Assembly (NCBI GenBank): GCA_019359215.1
Contig: JAHHHS010000055.1
Coordinates: 1 to 47,334 of the forward strand
Reading direction: 5' to 3'
Source of the DNA: Nostoc indistinguendum CM1-VF10
GTDB lineage: Bacteria; Cyanobacteriota; Cyanobacteriia; Cyanobacteriales; Nostocaceae
Length of the DNA: 47,334 nt
Part shown: positions 33,894 through 40,979 of the stretch, one piece after another
How positions within the stretch are numbered: the first letter of the stretch is position 1
Layout of the letters: each line of letters begins with the position of its first letter
Position numbers and translations under genes: made by a program
The notes under the pieces: generated by a model
Databases searched by the model: none
What the model saw: only the letters and a program-made list of their open reading frames with translations
What the model was told of the DNA's origin: nothing

Positions 33894-36371
33894 ATGGCTA
33901 CAGTATCTAAAAGCACTTTATCTCCATCTTCTCAAGAGCGATCGCTCATCTTGTGGTTTGATGAAGTTGGCATTGCTGATATCCCCGTAGTTGGTGGTAA
34001 AAATGCCTCACTAGGGGAAATGATTCAACAGCTAACGCCCAAAGGGATTAACGTTCCTACAGGCTTTGCTACTACTGCTTACGCTTATCGTTATTTCATC
34101 AAATCAGCAGGGTTAGAACCAAAGCTACGCAAACTCTTTGCTGACTTGGATGTTGAGGATGTCAAAAATTTACGAGAACGAGGAAAAAAAGCGCGATCGC
34201 TATTAATCCACACCCCATTTCCTGTAGAATTGCGAGAGGCGATCGCTAAAGCTTACCAAAGTCTTTGTGAACGATACAACGCAGAGACAGATGTTGCAGT
34301 CCGTTCTAGCGCCACCGCCGAAGACCTTCCAGATGCTAGTTTTGCTGGACAACAGGAAACTTACCTCAACGTTGTCGGTGCTGAAGGAGTTTTAGCAGCT
34401 TGTCATAAATGCTTTGCTTCCATATTTACCGATCGCGCTATTTCTTATCGCCACACCAAAGGATTTGACCACTTTAGCATTGCTCTAGCTGTGGGTGTGC
34501 AAAAAATGGTGCGTTCTGACTTAGCAACCTCTGGGGTGATGTTCTCCATTGATACAGAAACCGGATTTAAGGATGCGGCATTAATTACAGCCGCCTACGG
34601 TTTAGGTGAAAACGTTGTTCAGGGGTCTGTAAATCCTGATGAATATTATGTTTTTAAACCAACTTTAAAAGCTGGTTTCCGCCCAATTATCGATAAAAAA
34701 TTGGGTAGTAAAGAATTGAAAATGATTTATGATGACGGTTCAAAATTTACGAAAAATGTGTCTGTTTCACCCAGCGAAAGAGGCAAAATTGCCCTGAGTG
34801 ATGAAGAAATTTTACAACTAGGAACTTGGGCGTGTTTAATTGAAGATCATTATTCTCAAGTTCACGGTATTTTCACTCCAATGGATATCGAGTGGGCAAA
34901 AGATGGAATTACTAACCAACTTTTTATTGTCCAAGCGCGTCCCGAAACTGTTCAGTCGCAAAAGACGGGAAATGTATTGCGGAGTTATCGGTTGGTATTA
35001 GGGAATAAAGAATGGAGAGGGAATGGAGAAAAATCTTCCCAATCCCCAATTCCCCTTGTCATAGGACGCGCAATTGGGGAAGCTATTAGTCAAGGAAAAG
35101 CACGCCTGATTTTAGATGTTCAGAAACTCGAACAGTTTCAACCTGGGGAAGTTTTAGTAACAGAGAGAACTGACCCCGATTGGGAACCAATTATGAAACG
35201 CGCCAGTGCAATTGTCACCAATTCTGGCGGCCGTACGTGTCATGCAGCAATCATTGCGCGAGAATTGGGTGTACCTGCGATCGTGGGATGCGGCAATGCT
35301 ACAGAAATTTTAAAACCTGGTCAAGAGGTAACAATTTCTTGCGCTGAAGGGGAAGAAGGAAAAGTTTATGCAGGCTTATTACCTTTTGAAATTAAAGAAG
35401 TTCCTTTAGAAAACTTACCTCGCACCCGCACTCAAATTTTAATGAATGTGGGTAATCCTCAAGAAGCATTGAGTTTATCGGCAATTCCCAACGATGGTGT
35501 AGGTTTAGCGCGGACAGAATTTATTATCGCTAACCAAATTCAAATTCATCCAATGGCGTTGATTCACTATGATTTGTTAAAAGATGAATTTGCCAAAGCT
35601 AAAATTGCTGAAATTACCGCACTTTACGACGAGAAAGCCCAGTATTTTGTAGATAGATTAGCCCAAGGCATCGGTAGAATTGCGGCGGCATTTTATCCCA
35701 AACCAGTAATTGTCCGAACCTCAGATTTCAAAAGTAATGAATATGCCAATTTGTTAGGTGGACGACAGTTTGAACCCCATGAAGAAAACCCAATGCTGGG
35801 TTGGCGGGGGGCAGCGCGTTACTACGATGAAGGCTACAGAGAAGCTTTTGCCCTAGAGTGTCATGCCATCAACCGAGTACGTGAAGAAATGGGTTTGACG
35901 AATGTTATCCCGATGATTCCGTTTTGTCGTACTCCCGATGAAGGGCGGTTGGTTTTGGCAGAGATGGCAAAAAATGGTTTAAAGCAGGGTGTTAACGGCT
36001 TGCAGGTTTATGTGATGTGCGAGTTGCCCAGTAACGTTATTCTGGCTGAGGAATTTGCTGAGGTATTTGATGGCTTCTCGATTGGTTCTAATGATTTAAC
36101 TCAACTTACATTGGGGATAGACAGGGATTCGGCGTTGGTAGCGAGATTGTTTGATGAACGCAGTCCAGCTGTGAAACGAATGGTAAAAATGGCCATAGAA
36201 GCAGCGAAAAAATGCGATCGCAAAATCGGCATTTGTGGTCAAGCACCCAGTGATTATCCAGAATTTGCCCAGTTTTTGGTTGAACAGGGAATTGACTCAA
36301 TTAGTCTAAATCCAGATTCAGTTTTGAAGACGATGCTGGAAGTGGCAAAAGTCGAGAGTATTAATTCGTAA
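33894..36371 (+). CDS. ppsA: Phosphoenolpyruvate synthase
   Basis: PpsA makes phosphoenolpyruvate from pyruvate, ATP and water, feeding gluconeogenesis. The 825-residue protein has the N-terminal ATP-grasp domain (GGKNASLGEMI at about 32-42, AVRSSATAEDLPDASFAGQQET at about 140), the swivelling phosphohistidine domain with the active His near 450 (GGRTCHAAIIAREL), and the C-terminal barrel (RTEFII, MIPFCRTPDEGRLV, CELPSNVILAEEFA, FSIGSNDLTQL). Around residues 370-388 there is an extra stretch (LGNKEWRGNGEKSSQSP) encoded by GGGAATGGAGAA-type repeat DNA, in frame, between the ATP-grasp and His domains. ATG 33894 follows AAGGTAATT. It is otherwise intact. Confidence 0.96.
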   Translation: MATVSKSTLSPSSQERSLILWFDEVGIADIPVVGGKNASLGEMIQQLTPKGINVPTGFATTAYAYRYFIKSAGLEPKLRKLFADLDVEDVKNLRERGKKARSLLIHTPFPVELREAIAKAYQSLCERYNAETDVAVRSSATAEDLPDASFAGQQETYLNVVGAEGVLAACHKCFASIFTDRAISYRHTKGFDHFSIALAVGVQKMVRSDLATSGVMFSIDTETGFKDAALITAAYGLGENVVQGSVNPDEYYVFKPTLKAGFRPIIDKKLGSKELKMIYDDGSKFTKNVSVSPSERGKIALSDEEILQLGTWACLIEDHYSQVHGIFTPMDIEWAKDGITNQLFIVQARPETVQSQKTGNVLRSYRLVLGNKEWRGNGEKSSQSPIPLVIGRAIGEAISQGKARLILDVQKLEQFQPGEVLVTERTDPDWEPIMKRASAIVTNSGGRTCHAAIIARELGVPAIVGCGNATEILKPGQEVTISCAEGEEGKVYAGLLPFEIKEVPLENLPRTRTQILMNVGNPQEALSLSAIPNDGVGLARTEFIIANQIQIHPMALIHYDLLKDEFAKAKIAEITALYDEKAQYFVDRLAQGIGRIAAAFYPKPVIVRTSDFKSNEYANLLGGRQFEPHEENPMLGWRGAARYYDEGYREAFALECHAINRVREEMGLTNVIPMIPFCRTPDEGRLVLAEMAKNGLKQGVNGLQVYVMCELPSNVILAEEFAEVFDGFSIGSNDLTQLTLGIDRDSALVARLFDERSPAVKRMVKMAIEAAKKCDRKIGICGQAPSDYPEFAQFLVEQGIDSISLNPDSVLKTMLEVAKVESINS

Positions 36372-36390
36372 TTCGTAATTCGTAATTCGA
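36364..36390. repeat. ATTCGTA heptamer tract before xisH
   Basis: About four tandem ATTCGTA units fill the 26-base gap between ppsA and xisH and reach into the last codons of ppsA. It is the same repeat as at 2505-2535 and 21244-21262. Confidence 0.8.
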
Positions 36391-36397
36391 GTAATTT

Positions 36398-36835
36398 ATG
36401 CCAGCTAAAGACCGTTACCACGAAAACTTGAAGAATGCCCTAATTAAAGATGGCTGGACTATTACAGATGATTCCTTTCATCTAAAGTGGGGAAAAAAGG
36501 ATCTTTACGTGGATTTGGCAGCCGAAAAGTTGCTCATCGCAGAAAAAGGAACACAGAAGATTGCTGTAGAAATCAAAACCTTCAGTGGCGACTCAGAAGT
36601 AGCAGACCTAGAACAGGCGATTGGTCAGTACTTTACCTACCTTGCTGTAATGTCCCGCAATTATCCAGATAGGGTTTTATATATCGCTGTTCATGAGGAT
36701 GTTTTTACTGATATTTTTGAGGAAGAGCCGCTTGGTAAACTTATATTGGAAGACTACAAAATTCCTCTGATCGTTTTTAATCCAAAGCGGGAGGTTATAG
36801 TCCGATGGGTAATCTGGAGCAATACAGGGGGCTAA
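36398..36835 (+). CDS. xisH: XisH family protein (predicted PD-(D/E)XK nuclease fold)
   Basis: This 145-residue protein is a XisH homologue, named for a factor needed for heterocyst-specific excision of the fdxN element in Anabaena. It starts AKDRYHENLKNALIKDGWTIT and has KKDLYVDLAAE and AVEIKTFSG, where the Asp and the E-x-K match the active-site pattern of restriction-endonuclease-like folds. The C-terminus KREVIVRWVIWSNTGG is a family signature. It overlaps xisI by 31 bases, indicating translational coupling. No fdxN element or recombinase lies nearby, so this is one of the many free-standing pairs whose role is not known. The start codon follows a run of ATTCGTA heptamers. Confidence 0.92.
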   Translation: MPAKDRYHENLKNALIKDGWTITDDSFHLKWGKKDLYVDLAAEKLLIAEKGTQKIAVEIKTFSGDSEVADLEQAIGQYFTYLAVMSRNYPDRVLYIAVHEDVFTDIFEEEPLGKLILEDYKIPLIVFNPKREVIVRWVIWSNTGG

Positions 36836-37158
36836 TTTGCAGCATTCTTACTGAACACACAAAGATTCCTTACTCTTACGGCAATATTCAGCATGAAACT
36901 ATCTTTGATCGAGAACAGGATCGATATTTGGTAATGATTCTTGGTCGAGAGCCAGTGCCAGAACTCTCTCCAACTGCAACGCGTCGCGTTCACGGCTGTC
37001 TGATTCACATTGATATTATTGATGGCAAAATTTGGATTCAACGTGATGGCACTGAAGAGGGGATAGCAACGGAATTAGTTAGGGCTGGTGTGCCGAAGGA
37101 TCGAATTGTATTGGGATTTCGGTCTGAAGAACTGCGGAAAAATTCAGAATTTGCGTAG
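36805..37158 (+). CDS. xisI: XisI family protein
   Basis: This 117-residue protein is the usual partner of XisH. The start (MGNLEQYRGLICSILTEHTK) and the central RYLVMILGRE, RRVHGCLIHIDIIDGKIWIQ and DGTEEGIATELVRAGVPKDRIVLGF are all typical of XisI. The start codon lies inside the end of xisH (31-base overlap), so both are made from one message. The fold is small and mixed alpha/beta with no known catalytic residues; it may inhibit or steer the XisH nuclease, which is inference. Intact. Confidence 0.92.
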   Translation: MGNLEQYRGLICSILTEHTKIPYSYGNIQHETIFDREQDRYLVMILGREPVPELSPTATRRVHGCLIHIDIIDGKIWIQRDGTEEGIATELVRAGVPKDRIVLGFRSEELRKNSEFA

Positions 37159-37329
37159 TTTACCGCCGCAGGCATCGCATAACCAAGGGTAATTAAACTT
37201 CTGGATAACTGCCCATAGCATAGCGATCGCCATTTTTTGTTTGTCTAATTGTTTACAAAACTTTTGACTGCTCAACCATAAGTATCTTAGTATTTTGCAG
37301 AATGGCAATTTAGTTTAGCCAAAAGCAAG

Positions 37330-37932
37330 ATGACAAATCTTTGGGAAACCGAACGCTTGATTATTCGCAGTTGGATACCCGAACGCGATGCCGAGCAAGC
37401 CTTTGTAATTTATAATGACCCTGAAGTTACGCACTTTCTTGGTAAAGCTTCTCTGGTAACAAGTGTTGAGTCACAGCGTCAGCGTTTGATTGACAATATC
37501 GAGCGTTCGCACCGACGCAACAATGGTACTGGATATTGGGCAATTGTCGAAAAGCAAACTACAACAATTGTAGGAACTATCATTCTCAAACAATTACCCG
37601 ACAAAGATGGTTTACCCACTCAAGATTATGAGGTAGGCTGGCACTTGAGGCCAGCTTCTTGGGGTAAAGGGTATGCAACAGAAGCAGGACGAGCTATGCT
37701 CAACTACGGATTTAGGGTGCTGAACTTGCCAGTAATTTATGCCGTAGTGAAGCCAGAAAATCATGCTTCAATCCGTGTAACAGAACGATTGGGTATGAAG
37801 CCAATAGGGCGGACAAACAAGTATTACGGTATTGAACTACTCCTGTTCCAGCTAGATGCACCTGAAGAGTGGAGGGAGAACAGGGGAACAGTTCTTGAGC
37901 AGAGGGTAGGGGGGCAAAAGAGTGGAGTTTAA
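37330..37932 (+). CDS. GNAT acetyltransferase, RimJ/RimL type
   Basis: This 200-residue protein is a GNAT enzyme of the RimJ/RimL-like group (WETERLIIRSW at the start, EVGWHLRPASWGKGYATEAGRAML for the acetyl-CoA loop at about 103-125, and ENHASIRVTERLGMKPIGR). The final 20 or so residues (ENRGTVLEQRVGGQKSGV) lie outside the fold and are coded by G-rich repeat-like DNA. They are probably a chance extension of the reading frame into the repeat array at 37931. The substrate is not predictable. ATG 37330 gives the family N-terminus. Confidence 0.88.
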   Translation: MTNLWETERLIIRSWIPERDAEQAFVIYNDPEVTHFLGKASLVTSVESQRQRLIDNIERSHRRNNGTGYWAIVEKQTTTIVGTIILKQLPDKDGLPTQDYEVGWHLRPASWGKGYATEAGRAMLNYGFRVLNLPVIYAVVKPENHASIRVTERLGMKPIGRTNKYYGIELLLFQLDAPEEWRENRGTVLEQRVGGQKSGV

Positions 37933-38035
37933 AGACTCATCGGCGAGTATCAAAGACTCATTCACGAGTATCAAAGACTCATCCGCGAGTATCAAAGACT
38001 CATCCGCGAGTATCAAAGACTCATTCACGAGTATC
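37931..38035. repeat. 21-bp tandem repeat, five units
   Basis: Five contiguous 21-bp units begin AAAGACTCAT and end CGAGTATC (37931, 37952, 37973, 37994 and 38015). They differ only at the central four or five bases (CGGCG, TCACG, CCGCG). The first unit overlaps the GNAT stop codon. There are no spacers, so this is not a CRISPR array. Confidence 0.93.
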
Positions 38036-38091
38036 AATGCCCAATGCCCAATGCCCAATGCCCAATGACTAATGACTAATGACTAATGACT
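38036..38091. repeat. Heptamer array that contains the start codon of the next gene
   Basis: Four units of AATGCCC (38036-38063) are followed by four units of AATGACT (38064-38091). The ATG of the last unit (38086) is the start codon of the PMT-family gene. The three preceding AATGACT units each create a small frame ATG ACT AAT GAC TAA that overlaps the next unit's ATG. Confidence 0.93.
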
Positions 38092-39624
38092 AAAAAATGG
38101 TTCAGAATTGGGATGGTGAGTGTGTTTCTTCTCTCACTTGCCTTACGGTTTTGGGGACTGGAGCGATTCAACACTCTGGTATTTGATGAAGTTTACTTTG
38201 CCAAATTTGGTAATAATTACCTCACGCATACGCCATTTTTCAATGCTCATCCGCCGTTGAGTCAATATATGATCGGCATCGGCATTTGGATTGGCAGTCA
38301 TATTCCTTTTTGGCACGATACGGTAAATGGACTGACAGGATCATTGCGATCGCCTTGGACTTATCGGTGGTTTAATGCGCTTACTGGCTCATTTATCCCT
38401 TTAGTTGTGGCTGCGATCGCTTATCAATTGAGTTATCGTCGTAGCTTTGCTCTGCTTGCAGGTTTGTTTACAGCTTGTGATGGCATTTTTCTAGTTGAGT
38501 CTCGCTATGCTTTAAGTAATATTTATATCGTCATCTTTGGTTTATTAGGACACTGGTTTTTATTATTGGCATTAGATAACCAAAATCGGCAACGTTCTTT
38601 TTGGTTAGTCTTTGCTGGCATTGCTTTTGGTGCATCAGTCGGTACTAAGTGGAACGGTTTATGGTTCCTCTCAGGTGCTTATCTCATTTGGATAGCAGCT
38701 TGGGTAATCCATTTAATAAATTCTTTTCTTAACTCCAAACTCTTTCTTACATCTTCTTCATTGAAAGAAGCAGGAGGCGGGGAGAGTAGAGGAGCAGGGG
38801 AAGCAGGGGAGGCAGGGGTTAGTACTTATTCTCCCTCATCCCCCCCATCTCAGACACCACTACAAAACCTCACTCAGCTAAATATTTTTCAGATGTTGTT
38901 TTATCTAGGAATTATCCCAGCCTTGATTTACAGCATTATCTGGATTCCTCACCTTCAACTAGATAAAACTTATGGATTTATTGCAGTACATCAACAAATT
39001 TTGAAGTTTCACTTACAGCTAGGTGGCAATAATCCTAACGTGCATCCTTACTGCGCTGCCTGGTACAAATGGCCGTTGATGACTCGGCCAATGGCATATT
39101 ATTATCAAACGGCTAAAAGCATTACTGAACCGTTACCTGTGATGGGCCCGCCTTTGCCTGCTGGTGCTGGACAAGTTATTTATGATGTCCATGCAATGGG
39201 CAATCCATTTTTGTGGTGGTTTGGTGTTGCTGCCATGTTGTTTTTATTAGGGATGCTGGTGTCACAAGCCGTAATTCATTGGGTGAAAGAAAAGCGTTTT
39301 TCTGTGCCTGCAACTTTGAGTGTTGATACTTGGATTGCCTTGTATTTAGTTATAAATTACGCTGCTAATTTATTACCTTGGGTGAAAGTGACGAGGTGCG
39401 TTTTTATCTACCACTATATATGTGCAGTGGTGTTTGTATTTTTAGCGATCGCTTGGTTTGTTGATCAGTGTCTTCGCAGTTATTATCAACAACTCCGGGC
39501 GCTAGGTGTCACCATTACTTTTATCATTCTGGCTGCTTTTATTTTCTGGATGCCCGTTTATTTGGGTTTGCCCCTTTCCCCTAACGGTTACAAGCTGCGA
39601 ATGTGGTTCAACTCTTGGATTTGA
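38086..39624 (+). CDS. PMT-family (GT39-like) phospholipid-linked glycosyltransferase
   Basis: This 512-residue integral membrane protein has about ten hydrophobic helices. The first loop has RFNTLVFDEVYFAKFGNNYL, in which the Asp-Glu pair is the catalytic motif of protein O-mannosyltransferases, followed by NAHPPLSQYMIG. The C-terminal part has LPWVKVTRCVFIYHYICAV. It should transfer a sugar from a polyprenyl-phosphate carrier to a protein or glycan outside the membrane; the substrate is not known. Residues about 228-255 (KEAGGGESRGAGEAGEAG and a proline-rich part) are coded by GGGGAAGCAG-type repeat DNA, in a loop between helices. The start codon lies within the heptamer array at 38036-38091; no Shine-Dalgarno sequence precedes it. 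Confidence 0.9.
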   Translation: MTKKWFRIGMVSVFLLSLALRFWGLERFNTLVFDEVYFAKFGNNYLTHTPFFNAHPPLSQYMIGIGIWIGSHIPFWHDTVNGLTGSLRSPWTYRWFNALTGSFIPLVVAAIAYQLSYRRSFALLAGLFTACDGIFLVESRYALSNIYIVIFGLLGHWFLLLALDNQNRQRSFWLVFAGIAFGASVGTKWNGLWFLSGAYLIWIAAWVIHLINSFLNSKLFLTSSSLKEAGGGESRGAGEAGEAGVSTYSPSSPPSQTPLQNLTQLNIFQMLFYLGIIPALIYSIIWIPHLQLDKTYGFIAVHQQILKFHLQLGGNNPNVHPYCAAWYKWPLMTRPMAYYYQTAKSITEPLPVMGPPLPAGAGQVIYDVHAMGNPFLWWFGVAAMLFLLGMLVSQAVIHWVKEKRFSVPATLSVDTWIALYLVINYAANLLPWVKVTRCVFIYHYICAVVFVFLAIAWFVDQCLRSYYQQLRALGVTITFIILAAFIFWMPVYLGLPLSPNGYKLRMWFNSWI

Positions 39625-39837
39625 TTCAAGAAGAATTCAGGAGTCTGAATTCAGTTCCTGTTTTCTGGCTGACAGGCAATATTTAACGACAAGCAAATCT
39701 CGATAACTAACAAAGTTTAGTAACAAAAAGAGATAAAAAGCTAATGTGTTTGCATTTGTTTCTTCTGCCTCTATCATGCAATCTCTACAAAACCAAATCA
39801 AACTTGGCGTTTGTGGCGCTACATGATTGCCCTATTA
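39625..39837. other. Spacer between convergent genes
   Basis: About 210 bases with GAATTCAGGAGTCTGAATTC near the left (a short palindromic repeat at about 39633-39655) and otherwise nothing recognised. No gene is supported on either strand. Confidence 0.5.
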
Positions 39838-40491
39838 CTACTCCTCATTTGCAACTTCTTGTTTGACAAATAAAGCTCGATAAACAGGCTCACCCTTTTT
39901 TTGCGTACCTATTTCCCGTTCTGTGGCGACTGGTAGCGGGTTTTCAGCCAACCATTCTTCTGTACCAACTTTCTGATAAGCTAGGTGAGCAGCAAAGCGA
40001 TCGCGCATCTCCACAGCAACAAATTCCATATCTGATTGCAGAAATACAACTCCCCCAACCACAAGATAATTAGCTAATTCTGCCACTAGTTCTGGTTGCA
40101 CTACACGCCGTTTAGCATGGCGGGTTTTAAACCAAGGATCGGGAAATTGAATTGTAACGCGTTGTAAACTTCCTGGAGGCAGAGAAGATAACAGCGATCG
40201 CAATGAGTTATTCACATTGCAAAATAAATAGTGCAGGTTTATTAAAGCCAACTCAGAACGTAACTTATTCGCCTCCACCACCAAAGGTTCCCGAATTTCT
40301 AAGCCGAGGAAATTCCAGTTGGGTTCTATTTTGGCCATATTCAGCAAAAAGAGTCCTTTAGCGCAGCCAATATCTAAATGTAGCGGTTGATTTGGCTTTG
40401 CATAAATTTTTTCCCAGTCAACGGGACTTGCCGGTGTTTGATACTTTTTACCAAGTGGATTAACATGCTGGCGGACTCGGACTGCTGCCAA
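39838..40491 (-). CDS. trmB: tRNA (guanine-N7-)-methyltransferase
   Basis: TrmB methylates G46 in the variable loop of tRNAs. The 217-residue protein has the SAM site HLDIGCAKGLFLL (about 38-50), NFLGLEIREPLVVEA, and the characteristic IQFPDPWFKTRHAKRRVVQPELV (shown in part: FPDPWFKTRHAKRR). The start is TTG at 40491, giving MAAVRVRQHVNPLGKKY, the usual cyanobacterial N-terminus. GGAGAG lies about nine bases upstream and no in-frame ATG is available, so the rare start codon is well supported. It is convergent with the PMT gene and divergent from gyrA. Confidence 0.93.
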   Translation of the reverse strand: MAAVRVRQHVNPLGKKYQTPASPVDWEKIYAKPNQPLHLDIGCAKGLFLLNMAKIEPNWNFLGLEIREPLVVEANKLRSELALINLHYLFCNVNNSLRSLLSSLPPGSLQRVTIQFPDPWFKTRHAKRRVVQPELVAELANYLVVGGVVFLQSDMEFVAVEMRDRFAAHLAYQKVGTEEWLAENPLPVATEREIGTQKKGEPVYRALFVKQEVANEE

Positions 40492-40870
40492 AATTTACTC
40501 TCCTTTACGTCAAAATGCCCTGTTTATTCTGATACAAATTTCTGCGAATGTTCGTTTAATTACATATTGAAAGGCTTTATCCAGTTCTGCTGTTTGTCTA
40601 AGTAGAAATGATCAACTATGGTTTAATTTTTGAAACCTTATTTAGTGACAAATCTAATAAATAACGGTTATAAAAGTAAGAGCTATAAAGCCAATTTAGA
40701 TTGTTGCCTTAAATTTACCCCGTCATCTTTCAGTTTAAGTAATTTTGCACTAAGCAACCTTTTAGTTCACTGCTCTTGTTAATTAGGTAGACTTTATAAA
40801 GTGTAAATTATTATACTCTTTTTTTACTAGATATTTGGGTTAGCTTTCCAGGCAAAAAATAGGCAATATA
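40492..40870. other. Gene-free A/T-rich region between trmB and gyrA
   Basis: Nearly 490 bases separate trmB from gyrA. No open frame, tRNA or clear repeat was found in this part. It must hold the trmB promoter and may hold regulatory DNA for gyrA, whose promoters are often supercoiling-sensitive. Confidence 0.5.
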
Positions 40871-40879
40871 TGCTATAAT
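40871..40879 (+). promoter_or_regulatory. Possible extended -10 promoter of gyrA
   Basis: TGCTATAAT is a full extended -10 element about 100 bases before ATG 40980. No good -35 is seen at the right distance, which is acceptable for extended -10 promoters. The predicted leader would be about 95 bases. Confidence 0.4.
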
Positions 40880-40979
40880 TGTATCAAATTATGGCAATTA
40901 TTCAAGAGCAATTTAGAATAATTTTGCGCTTTGTTGAGTAAACAAGCTAAAATCTACGATTTTTGGAGATTTTTAGGTT

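Noticed and set aside
36398..37158. fdxN-type developmentally excised element around xisH/xisI
   Set aside because: No recombinase gene (xisF or similar), no nif gene and no paired attachment repeats were found in the window.
37931..38035. Five 21-bp repeats resembling a CRISPR array
   Set aside because: The units are directly contiguous with no spacers and no cas genes are near; it is a tandem repeat.
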